From Thiotrichaceae bacterium (GTDB lineage: Bacteria; Pseudomonadota; Gammaproteobacteria; Thiotrichales; Thiotrichaceae), in assembly GCA_027024625.1 (NCBI GenBank), contig JALVRY010000194.1:1-5549 (forward strand): DNA of 5,549 bases. Direction: 5' to 3'. Below are positions 1 to 5,463 of the stretch, one piece after another. The stretch's first letter is position 1, and every line of letters starts with the position of its first letter. The notes under the pieces are model-generated. The model saw only the letters and a program-made list of their open reading frames with translations. It made no database searches and had not been told where the DNA came from. A program made the translations under genes and the position numbers.

Positions 1-147
1 GCGGTTTAAAAAATGCCCGCTTAACCTAAGGGTGAAGCTAAGATTTTTTAAAATCCACTGTGAAACCAATATCTTACGCCCTCTTATCCGCATTGGAGCC
101 ACGGATTCAGGAATAAATTATGTTTTTATATTCTTTGCGGGTATTTT
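1..147. other. Gene-free left edge, downstream of dacB
   Basis: No convincing coding sequence lies here. A short plus-strand open frame beginning at 32 runs into the antisense of the dacB end, has no family resemblance and no ribosome binding site, and is not called. The segment lies 3' of dacB and contains one weak hairpin flanked by T-runs on both strands (separate entry). I saw no tRNA fold and no end of a neighbouring gene. Confidence 0.6.
8..49. terminator. Weak two-way terminator candidate after dacB
   Basis: The hairpin at 19-38 pairs GCTT-x-ACC with GGT-x-AAGC, seven base pairs with one A/G mismatch and a TAAG loop. On the plus strand it is followed four bases after the stem by six Ts preceded by an A (44-49). 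On the minus strand the stem is followed by GGGCA and then a matching T-run (complement of the A-run near 8-13). It would suit termination of dacB and of a plus-strand transcript entering from the left. The stem is short and the T-runs are not immediately adjacent, so this is only a candidate. Confidence 0.3.
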
Positions 148-1815
148 CTACCTGCTTGCATATTGTCTAGGATGCGTGAAAGCCCACTTGATAACTTCAT
201 CATGTGCGGCTCTACCTCTGCTTCTCGCCTTTGGATCGTTGTGTAATACAGAGACGATATAGGTCTGTCCATCTGTGGCTCTTACATATCCTGCAATACC
301 ACGAACATTTTTAAGTGAGCCAGTTTTGAAATTTCCTCTGCCTCTTAATGCAGAGTTAACTAGACGTTTTTTTAATGTGCCGTCAACGCCCATAACTGCT
401 AGTGATCGAATAAAGTCATTTCGGTAGGGACTTTTATACGCATCGGAAAGTAACTGCCCCATATGCCTTGCACTGACTTTTGCAATGCGGCTTAGGCCAG
501 AACCGTTTTCGATTCTTAATTCGGGGAAATTTAAGCCACGACTTTGCAGCCAGTCGTGTACTGCTCTCGCTCCTTTGCTTGGTGTGCCTGGGCTGCCGTA
601 TCGTTTAGCGGCAATGGATAATAGTAATTGTCTCGCCATAACATTATTACTTTTCTTATTTATGGTAGGCAAAATATCACGTAATGGACGCGATAAATGA
701 GTATAAAGTAGTTGTGCGTTTGCGGGTGTCCTATGTTGAGCAAAGCCGCCGCGAATAGAGCCGCCCATTTGCCCTACCCATGTTTTCCAAATGCCTGCAA
801 ATAACATATTGGCGGGGTCTGAAACTACTTTAAAATATTTTCTTTGTCCGCATCGCGTGGAATAGCGGCCAGTAAATCGCACGGTAACATTTCGCCCTTG
901 AGGGATAATACTCATGTGTGGGCTTGCATTGCTGCCTCTACAGGGGCCATTGGTAGCCTGAATATTGTTTATGATTCTGACATTTTTAGCCGGAGTCGGG
1001 CAGGATACATCAACTTTTCCACCAGCGGGACGAATGACAAAGCACGAGATTCTTTCATTGTATAATAATGCATCTGGTTGTGCGTTATAGAGTTTGTGTG
1101 GTTGTCCATCAAATGCACCAGCACTTTGTCTTGGAATAGAAAAATAGCTGTTATCAAAGACTAAATTACCTTCAATATTTCGAATGCCCTTACTTCGAAT
1201 GCCCTGTAAAATTTGTTGTAAATCTTGAGGCTTAAAATCAGGTGAACCATAGCCTTTAAGTATTAAATCGCCCCGAAGTGTTCCACCAGAAATTGATCCT
1301 GTCGTGTAAACTTCTGTAGGCCAACGATAGTTTGGGCCAAGTACTCCAAGTGCAGTATATGAGGTGACTAATTTCATAACAGATGCAGGGTTGCGAGGTG
1401 TATCTGCTTGAAAAGTAAGAAGAGGGTTTGGATTGTTAACAGCTTGAATGTAGACACTCATACCGCGTGTTGAAATGCCTTGAGAGCTTAACGCGCGAAC
1501 AACTGAGCTGGGAAGCTGCCTAATACTGCCTTGTTGGTTGTTGAAGTTGCCTTTTGCATATCTATTAGTATTAGTCGGTGTGTTGCGAGTTGCATATGAG
1601 TGTTGATAACGTGGTGTTTGTCGTTTTATGGGTCTTGTTGTTTGTCTTGCAGAAGGTTGCGTATAACGCCACTGTGGAGCGCGATAAACTTTCACCTGAG
1701 TTTTTTGGGCAGGTGCATGATAGTTTGGATTTGCTTCAGGGATGCTGCTATTTGAACTGCACGAGCTGATGAGTATGCACGTTAATAGAGTGCTAGGTAA
1801 ATGCCAATATTTCAT
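148..1815 (-). CDS. dacB: PBP4-type D-Ala-D-Ala carboxypeptidase/endopeptidase, predicted lipoprotein
   Basis: Peptidase family S13 / class C penicillin-binding protein, 555 residues. The family removes the terminal D-Ala from peptidoglycan stem peptides and cuts D-Ala-mDAP cross-links in the periplasm. All three catalytic motifs are visible: SVMK (Ser145, Lys148), SNN (389-391) and KTG (497-499). The large insert after the first motif is typical of PBP4 and carries four cysteines (258, 272, 292, 322) that could form disulfides. The N-terminus has a short hydrophobic stretch ending in a lipobox-like ISSC with Cys19 followed by Ser, suggesting outer-membrane anchoring. Residues about 25-100 are a linker rich in Q, T, R, P, N and Y, which makes the protein longer than the roughly 480 residues of E. 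coli PBP4. The start has only a weak AAGG-type site far upstream, but the signal sequence begins there. It is divergent from rlpA. Family call is secure; lipidation is inferred. Confidence 0.93.
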   Translation of the reverse strand: MKYWHLPSTLLTCILISSCSSNSSIPEANPNYHAPAQKTQVKVYRAPQWRYTQPSARQTTRPIKRQTPRYQHSYATRNTPTNTNRYAKGNFNNQQGSIRQLPSSVVRALSSQGISTRGMSVYIQAVNNPNPLLTFQADTPRNPASVMKLVTSYTALGVLGPNYRWPTEVYTTGSISGGTLRGDLILKGYGSPDFKPQDLQQILQGIRSKGIRNIEGNLVFDNSYFSIPRQSAGAFDGQPHKLYNAQPDALLYNERISCFVIRPAGGKVDVSCPTPAKNVRIINNIQATNGPCRGSNASPHMSIIPQGRNVTVRFTGRYSTRCGQRKYFKVVSDPANMLFAGIWKTWVGQMGGSIRGGFAQHRTPANAQLLYTHLSRPLRDILPTINKKSNNVMARQLLLSIAAKRYGSPGTPSKGARAVHDWLQSRGLNFPELRIENGSGLSRIAKVSARHMGQLLSDAYKSPYRNDFIRSLAVMGVDGTLKKRLVNSALRGRGNFKTGSLKNVRGIAGYVRATDGQTYIVSVLHNDPKARSRGRAAHDEVIKWAFTHPRQYASR

Positions 1816-1924
1816 TGTTGAGAGTAGCCTTAATTTTGTTACTTTTTAGGTGAATTTGGAGTATGGATTATCTAAAAAGCATTGAGTTCCATTTCATGTT
1901 TTTGGGAACTTTTCGTCCCTGTTT

Positions 1925-1954
1925 GCTATCTGATGGTTGCGGTTATCAGGTAGC
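1925..1954. repeat. Ten-base-pair stem-loop in dacB/rlpA gap
   Basis: GCTATCTGAT (1925-1934) pairs with ATCAGGTAGC (1945-1954), ten base pairs with one G-T wobble and a ten-base loop. Its right arm, TTATCAGGTAGC (1943-1954), resembles TTATCAAGAAGC (1997-2008) in the next dyad at 10 of 12 positions, so the two structures share a repeated motif. Possible roles are a regulator site or RNA structure in a leader; the sequence does not decide. Confidence 0.5.
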
Positions 1955-1959
1955 TATTC

Positions 1960-2022
1960 GTCTAAATTGCACTTGATAATCCCCAATGAATCCGTGTTAT
2001 CAAGAAGCAGTGCGGTTTAGAC
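1960..2022. repeat. Long interrupted inverted repeat midway between dacB and rlpA
   Basis: The outer arms are GTCTAAATTGCAC (1960-1972) and GTGCGGTTTAGAC (2010-2022), 13 positions that pair fully as RNA if two G-U wobbles are allowed. The inner arms TTGATAA (1973-1979) and TTATCAA (1997-2003) are perfect complements, with a one-sided six-base bulge GAAGCA (2004-2009) between helices. GCTA (1953-1956) and TAGC (2023-2026) can extend the stem after a three-base bulge. Its centre is within a few bases of the midpoint of the intergenic region. It may be a regulator-binding dyad, a structured leader or a small palindromic repeat; no T-run follows, so it is not a standard terminator. Confidence 0.6.
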
Positions 2023-2162
2023 TAGCAAGCATTTGGGAAGATGCAAGTGAGTTTTTAGTATTTCGGGCTGAAAGATGGAAAATTAATGATGGGTTCATTA
2101 GTTATTTTAAAATAATCAAAAAAGCAACGGAAGGTTGTTGTATTTTCACAATAATTTGTTGC

Positions 2163-2169
2163 AAAAGGG
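2163..2169 (+). promoter_or_regulatory. rlpA ribosome binding site
   Basis: AAAAGGG ends seven bases before the ATG at 2177. This supports that ATG over a TTG at 2135, which would add 14 residues ([14 protein letters not shown]) ahead of an otherwise complete lipoprotein signal. Confidence 0.65.
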
Positions 2170-2176
2170 CTACAAA

Positions 2177-3004
2177 ATGAATTCTATTTTCTTTCATAAA
2201 ATGATCTTACCTCGAGCAGTATTTATCATTGCATCACTGTTCTCGTTAGCTGCCTGCACAAACACAGCAAATCCCCAAAGGGAATATCAAACGCTGGGGT
2301 ATGGATCGATAATTGCTAAAACCATGGCGAAACCGATTAGTGTTGAGCAATTTTCGGGGACTGGTATTACAGCATTGCATGCGTATCTACCAGTTGGAAG
2401 TCAGGTAGATGTCATAAATCCAGTAACGCATCAGCATATATCAGCAAGAGTCATTGGTCGCACGCCTAAAAATCAGCAAAATAAATTACTTTTGTCGCCT
2501 GATGCTGCGAAGGTATTGAATTTAGACTGGTATCCAAATACAAAGATGTTGATGAAAGTGAGTCGAAAAACCAATATATCGACTTGGCCGTCAAGGGCGC
2601 AAAAGACGGTGTCTCAATATATTCCAACAAGAAAGGGGGTGAAGAACTTATTGGCATCGATTCCACGTGTAGCTTCAACTAAAACTAATAAAGGGAGAAA
2701 ATCTCACGCATCAAAGGTGCAGCATGGTAAGGCTTCTTATTATGCGAGACGTTTTCATGGTCGAAAGACGGCGAGTGGGGAAAGGTTCAATATGAATGCA
2801 ATGACTTGTGCTCACCGTAGCCTGCCTTTTGGGACAAATGTTAAGATCACAAATAAAAGTAATGGGCGTTCGGTTATATTGCGTGTCAATGACAGAGGGC
2901 CTTATTCTAAGGGGCGTATTGTTGATGTCTCTTTTGCCGCAGCCAAAAAATTAGGAATGATAAAAAGGGGGACGGCACTAGTAAAATTGGAGGTGCTTAA
3001 TTAA
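2177..3004 (+). CDS. rlpA: RlpA-family lipoprotein with tandem double-psi beta-barrel domains
   Basis: The 275-residue product has a lipoprotein signal with lipobox LAAC (Cys27, then Thr), suggesting outer-membrane anchoring. Residues 184-274 form a canonical RlpA double-psi beta-barrel: [33 protein letters not shown] and GRIVDVS. RlpA proteins act at the division septum, and some (P. aeruginosa) are lytic transglycosylases for glycans stripped of stem peptides. Here Glu202 and His213 are kept, but the expected Asp three residues after the Glu is Asn205 (AAT). Residues 41-128 are a second, degenerate copy of the same domain, followed by a basic linker (about 129-183). The C-terminal SPOR domain found in E. 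coli RlpA is missing: the protein ends at the barrel. The ATG at 2177 is chosen for its ribosome binding site and signal peptide. The TAA stop lies within the TTAA bordering a MITE-like element. Family call is secure; enzymatic activity is uncertain. Confidence 0.9.
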   Translation: MNSIFFHKMILPRAVFIIASLFSLAACTNTANPQREYQTLGYGSIIAKTMAKPISVEQFSGTGITALHAYLPVGSQVDVINPVTHQHISARVIGRTPKNQQNKLLLSPDAAKVLNLDWYPNTKMLMKVSRKTNISTWPSRAQKTVSQYIPTRKGVKNLLASIPRVASTKTNKGRKSHASKVQHGKASYYARRFHGRKTASGERFNMNAMTCAHRSLPFGTNVKITNKSNGRSVILRVNDRGPYSKGRIVDVSFAAAKKLGMIKRGTALVKLEVLN

Positions 3005-3163
3005 GGAAACTCTGATCAAGTCGGGTCGAATTTCCTGAGAGGAAAAATTTGTTCATTTTTTGATAGAAAATCGAGTAATAGTTATTCTGTTGGGAGATTT
3101 TATAGCAGAAAATGAGCGGATTTTAACCTCAGGAAAACGACTCATGACTTGATCAGAGTTTCC
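3005..3163. mobile_element. MITE-like palindromic element with 18-bp terminal inverted repeats
   Basis: The left end GGAAACTCTGATCAAGTC (3005-3022) is perfectly repeated in inverted form at 3146-3163. TTAA lies directly outside both ends (3001-3004 and 3164-3167), as expected for a 4-bp target duplication. Symmetry continues imperfectly inward: 3023-3072 resembles the reverse complement of 3096-3145, sharing for example TTTCCTGAG and CATTTT followed by AAAATC. The 159-bp element is therefore nearly one long hairpin with a centre at 3073-3095. It cannot encode a transposase and would have to be moved in trans. A YTAR-type target (TTAA fits) is characteristic of the IS5 subgroup, so derivation from an IS5-family element is a reasonable inference, but I cannot name the parent. 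It lies between the rlpA stop and the terminator at 3200-3230. Confidence 0.8.
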
Positions 3164-3199
3164 TTAAGAATGCTGTAATTGCTTATTATGGTTATTGCA

Positions 3200-3230
3200 A
3201 AAAGAGGAGTAATTTAATTACTCCTCTTTT
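3200..3230. terminator. Two-way rho-independent terminator between rlpA and the glsB-like gene
   Basis: AAAAGAGGAGTAAT (3200-3213) and ATTACTCCTCTTTT (3217-3230) are perfect complements, giving a 14-bp stem with a three-base loop. The outer A and T tracts give a U-run to transcripts from either side, which fits the convergent arrangement of rlpA (plus) and the GlsB-like gene (minus). This is the clearest terminator in the window. Confidence 0.88.
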
Positions 3231-3274
3231 ATTTAGTACGCCTATGTACTGCATTTTGATCATGGTAAATAGGG

Positions 3275-3538
3275 TTACACTTTTTTAAATAAACCTATTA
3301 CGAATAATAAAATGATAGCGCCAATGGTTGCCCAGATCAGGGTGCCAAGCAAGCCAGAGATACTTAGGCCTGTTGCTCCAGATACGATGCCTCCTACAAA
3401 TGTACCAATTATTGAGCCAACAATACCAACAACAATATTGCCAATGAGACCAAATCCACCGCCTTTCATTAATATTCCCGCTAACCAGCCAGCAACTGCT
3501 CCAATGGCTAACATAATAATAAGTGCCGTAATATCCAT
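3275..3538 (-). CDS. GlsB/YeaQ/YmgE-type small membrane protein
   Basis: An 87-residue, very hydrophobic, glycine-rich protein of the 'transglycosylase-associated' family (Pfam Transgly_assoc). The family name is historical; its biochemical role is not established, though members in other bacteria are linked with stress responses. Visible family features are GWLAG (17-21), MKGGGFG (24-30) and GNIVVGIVG (33-41), with three predicted membrane segments at about 3-23, 28-54 and 61-83 and a short basic end FKKV. Length matches the usual 80-90 residues. The start at 3538 is preferred to an in-frame ATG at 3553, because that upstream ATG overlaps the AGGAG ribosome binding site placed seven bases before 3538. 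It is transcribed alone, away from nuoA and toward rlpA, ending before the shared terminator. No convincing promoter was found. Confidence 0.88.
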   Translation of the reverse strand: MDITALIIMLAIGAVAGWLAGILMKGGGFGLIGNIVVGIVGSIIGTFVGGIVSGATGLSISGLLGTLIWATIGAIILLFVIGLFKKV

Positions 3539-3545
3539 CCAATTT

Positions 3546-3550
3546 CTCCT
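3546..3550 (-). promoter_or_regulatory. Ribosome binding site of the GlsB-like gene
   Basis: AGGAG on the minus strand, seven bases ahead of the ATG whose first base is 3538. It overlaps the codons that follow an in-frame ATG at 3553, so that upstream ATG is unlikely to be used. Confidence 0.75.
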
Positions 3551-3854
3551 CAAGTTTTTTTGTTTAAGTTATTAAGAGTTACTCAATAAATAAGAAACTC
3601 ATCTGCAAGCATATGATAAATAATGGGAAAAATCTTATTCTTCTTATAATTGCCTATAATTTCTGCCAGAGTGGTCGAATTTCCAGATTAGAATAATTGC
3701 CGATGAAAATTGTTGATGGCAATATCAAAACTCCCTTTATATCCCTCTGGGTAGGGTTGTGGTTGTATTGTAAATCAATGTATATTCGACTAGTGTTTAT
3801 TCGATGTTCATATCCTTTGTGGGTGTTGAGGTGGCAAAAAGGCAATGGGGTTGG

Positions 3855-3882
3855 TTGTTTTGTCAGCATAATAAAATATAAA
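3855..3882 (+). promoter_or_regulatory. Candidate sigma-70 promoter for the nuo operon
   Basis: TTGTTT (3855-3860) and TATAAA (3877-3882) are separated by 16 bases. The -10 matches the consensus at five of six positions and the -35 at only three. A start near 3889 would give a leader of about 40 nt containing the nuoA ribosome binding site. The AT-rich surroundings make chance matches likely. Confidence 0.35.
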
Positions 3883-3915
3883 AGAAATAAGTTTGATGGA
3901 CTTGTTTTTAAACCT

Positions 3916-3921
3916 AGGGAG
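3916..3921 (+). promoter_or_regulatory. nuoA ribosome binding site
   Basis: AGGGAG five bases ahead of the nuoA ATG at 3927; a good match that confirms the start. Confidence 0.75.
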
Positions 3922-3926
3922 AAATT

Positions 3927-4283
3927 ATGCTTGAAGCGTATCTTCCAATTCTCGTTTTCTTGGGAATTGGTTTTGTTTTAGCAACAGTGCTTTTGGTGCT
4001 TGGTCTGTTATTGGGGCCAAACAAAGGCTATGCAGAAAAAGATTCCCCCTTTGAATGTGGCTTCGAGGCCTTCGAAGATGCACGTATCAAATTTGATGTT
4101 CGCTACTATTTGGTGGCAATTCTTTTTATTATTTTTGATCTTGAAATAGCCTTCCTATTTCCGTGGGCAATTGTGCTAGATAAAATTGGTGCATTTGGGA
4201 TTATCGCAATGGCTATCTTCTTGGGAATTCTTATTCTCGGCTTTATATACGAGTGGAAAAAAGGAGCTTTGGAATGGGAATAG
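3927..4283 (+). CDS. nuoA: NADH-quinone oxidoreductase subunit A
   Basis: Membrane subunit of respiratory complex I (homologue of mitochondrial ND3), 118 residues, the usual length. Three membrane helices are apparent at about 5-29, 60-81 and 87-108. The long loop between helices 1 and 2 carries the family's conserved PFECGFEAF (41-49, Cys44) followed by [14 protein letters not shown]. Helix 2 has the conserved acidic pair in FDLE (Asp71, Glu73). This loop lies close to the quinone cavity and helps couple electron transfer to proton pumping in known structures. It is the first gene of the nuo operon, and its last ten bases overlap the start of nuoB, suggesting translational coupling. Confidence 0.97.
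   Translation: MLEAYLPILVFLGIGFVLATVLLVLGLLLGPNKGYAEKDSPFECGFEAFEDARIKFDVRYYLVAILFIIFDLEIAFLFPWAIVLDKIGAFGIIAMAIFLGILILGFIYEWKKGALEWE
4261..4266 (+). promoter_or_regulatory. nuoB ribosome binding site inside nuoA
   Basis: AAGGAG within the last codons of nuoA, seven bases before the ATG at 4274. It favours this start over an in-frame GTG at 4253, which would add seven residues before the typical MGIEGV N-terminus. Confidence 0.75.
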
Positions 4284-4762
4284 AAGGTGTAATGAAAGAA
4301 GGCTTCATGACAACGAAGCTGGACGGGCTAATTAACTGGGCAAGAACAGGCTCAATGTGGCCAATGACTTTTGGTTTGGCTTGTTGTGCAGTCGAAATGA
4401 TGCAAGCGGGTGCAGCTAGGTATGACTTGGATAGATTCGGTATTGTATTCCGCCCAAGTCCACGTCAATCGGACGTGCTAATTGTTGCGGGTACGCTCAC
4501 TAATAAAATGGCTCCTGCTATTCGCAAAGTTTATGATCAAATGGCAGAGCCACGTTGGGTTATCTCAATGGGGTCTTGTGCTAATGGTGGTGGTTATTAT
4601 CACTACTCATACTCTGTTGTTCGCGGATGTGATCGTGTCATTCCTGTTGATGTTTATGTGCCAGGTTGTCCACCAACTGCAGAGGCATTGTTGTACGGTA
4701 TTATCCAACTCCAAAACAAAATAAAAAGAACGAATACAATTGCACGTGTGGAAACAGCATGA
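4274..4762 (+). CDS. nuoB: NADH-quinone oxidoreductase subunit B (cluster N2 subunit)
   Basis: PSST-type subunit of complex I, 162 residues, carrying iron-sulfur cluster N2, the last redox centre before quinone. The four expected ligands are present: Cys37 and Cys38 in [10 protein letters not shown], Cys102 in [10 protein letters not shown] and Cys132 in VPGCPP. Other conserved stretches are [32 protein letters not shown] and [15 protein letters not shown]. The N-terminus [11 protein letters not shown] and overall sequence resemble betaproteobacterial NuoB. It overlaps nuoA by ten bases, and its TGA stop overlaps the nuoC ATG (ATGA), so the three genes are probably translated in a coupled fashion. 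The short tail after residue 150 ([12 protein letters not shown]) is variable in the family. Confidence 0.97.
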   Translation: MGIEGVMKEGFMTTKLDGLINWARTGSMWPMTFGLACCAVEMMQAGAARYDLDRFGIVFRPSPRQSDVLIVAGTLTNKMAPAIRKVYDQMAEPRWVISMGSCANGGGYYHYSYSVVRGCDRVIPVDVYVPGCPPTAEALLYGIIQLQNKIKRTNTIARVETA

Positions 4763-5463
4763 TCAAGGGTATGAATGAACTACAAGACTACTTAGTCGAA
4801 ATATTTGGTAGCAAAATTCAACAAGCAACGATTGCTTTTGATGAATTGACGATAGAAGTCAAAGCAGCAGATTACTTAGATGTCTGTATTGGGCTTCGTG
4901 ATGATCCAAAAACAAAGTTTGATCAATTGATAGATTTGTGTGCTGTTGATTATATTGCCTACGGTGATGTGGAATGGGATACAAAAGTCGAAGGTTTTAG
5001 CCGTGGCGTTAAAGCCAATACATCGGCTCGTTTTGATTTTGATCGGCAGTTTGAGAAAACAGAATATGATGGCAAACGTTTTGCTGTTGTCGTGCATCTC
5101 TTATCTGTGGTAAACAATCTACGTATTCGCGTGAAAACTTTTTGTGAGGATAATGACTTCCCGAAGGTTGATTCTGTGGTTGATATTTGGAGTTCAGCCA
5201 ACTGGTATGAGCGTGAGGCTTTTGACTTGTTTGGTGTGTTATTTAGTGGTCACCCAGATTTACGTCGAATTTTGACAGACTACGGTTTTGTCGGGCATCC
5301 GTTCCGTAAGGACTTCCCATTGATAGGTCACGTGGAAATGCGTTACGACGAAGAAAAGCAACGCGTGGTTTACGAGCCTGTAACGATTGAACCAAGAGTG
5401 TTAACACCACGTATGAAACGTAATGATCAACGCTTTTCAGCGGCCGATGAGGTAGAAGACTAA
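4759..5463 (+). CDS. nuoC: NADH-quinone oxidoreductase subunit C
   Basis: The 30-kDa-type peripheral subunit of complex I, 234 residues; it packs against NuoD and NuoB in the connecting module. The signature is clear at 149-187: [25 protein letters not shown] and GHPFRKDFP, followed by HVEMRYD and a typical tail with [13 protein letters not shown]. It is a stand-alone NuoC, not the fused NuoCD of enterics. The ATG at 4759 overlaps the nuoB stop (ATGA) and is preferred; an ATG at 4771 is also possible, but its AAGGG is too close. An upstream in-frame ATG at 4666 lies deep inside nuoB and would add 31 unrelated residues. Residues about 72-103, rich in charged and aromatic residues, lie between CAVDYIAYG and FAVVVHLLS and look like an insertion compared with shorter homologues I remember. 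Confidence 0.96.
   Translation: MIKGMNELQDYLVEIFGSKIQQATIAFDELTIEVKAADYLDVCIGLRDDPKTKFDQLIDLCAVDYIAYGDVEWDTKVEGFSRGVKANTSARFDFDRQFEKTEYDGKRFAVVVHLLSVVNNLRIRVKTFCEDNDFPKVDSVVDIWSSANWYEREAFDLFGVLFSGHPDLRRILTDYGFVGHPFRKDFPLIGHVEMRYDEEKQRVVYEPVTIEPRVLTPRMKRNDQRFSAADEVED

Larger units (their letters stand above)
1816..2176. other. Divergent dacB/rlpA intergenic region, rich in inverted repeats
   Basis: This 361-nt stretch must hold the promoters for both divergent genes, but no strong sigma-70 pair stands out. For dacB a GATAAT-like -10 lies at 1867-1872 (minus strand) without a good -35. For rlpA a TAAAAT (2108-2113) sits inside the AT palindrome TTATTTTAAAATAA (2102-2115), also without a clear -35. 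Stem-loops are seen at 1885-1910 (AGTTCC/GGAACT, then TTTT), 1925-1954 and 1960-2022 (the last two listed separately). A 64-codon open frame at 1986-2180 ends overlapping the rlpA ATG but lacks a ribosome binding site and recognisable features. Confidence 0.5.
3554..3926. other. Gene-free region between the glsB-like gene and nuoA
   Basis: About 370 nt with no supported gene or RNA. Stretches vaguely like a tRNA start (TGCCAGAGTGGTCGAATT at 3664-3681) do not continue into a cloverleaf. Two TATAAT hexamers occur at 3645-3650 and 3655-3660 without a good -35. A small dyad ATTGCC/GGCAAT lies at 3696-3723. TTGTGG (3757-3762) and TATATT (3781-3786), 18 bases apart, are a possible weak promoter. 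A better candidate for nuo is listed separately. Open frames on both strands here lack ribosome binding sites and family resemblance. Confidence 0.55.

Noticed and set aside
16..141. CCCGC (16-20) and GCGGG (137-141) as arms of one large dacB terminator or small RNA
   Set aside because: Only five base pairs separated by 116 bases; chance pairing is likely.
32..262. 76-codon plus-strand frame at the left edge
   Set aside because: About half is antisense to dacB; there is no ribosome binding site and no resemblance to a known family, although part is hydrophobic.
2135..2176. TTG start for rlpA at 2135
   Set aside because: It would place 14 residues before a complete lipoprotein signal, while the ATG at 2177 has a well-placed ribosome binding site.
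1986..2180. 64-codon plus-strand open frame ending in an ATGA overlap with the rlpA start
   Set aside because: There is no ribosome binding site before its ATG, the product resembles nothing I know, and it runs through the large inverted repeat. The overlap with rlpA is probably chance.
3539..3553. Upstream ATG (3553) for the GlsB-like gene
   Set aside because: The extra codons contain the AGGAG ribosome binding site of the ATG at 3538, and the family normally begins at the MDI-type residue.
3696..3723. ATTGCC/GGCAAT dyad as an operator for nuo
   Set aside because: Six base pairs around a 16-base spacer in AT-rich DNA, far from the best promoter candidate; too weak to call.
3664..3740. Possible tRNA-Leu/Ser because of TGCCAGAGTGGTCGAATT
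   Set aside because: No anticodon stem, T-arm or acceptor complement follows, so no cloverleaf can be drawn.
3654..3981. Open frames on both strands ahead of nuoA (71 codons minus, 94 codons plus)
   Set aside because: Neither has a ribosome binding site or family resemblance; the plus frame starts at a TTG and reads into nuoA in the wrong frame.
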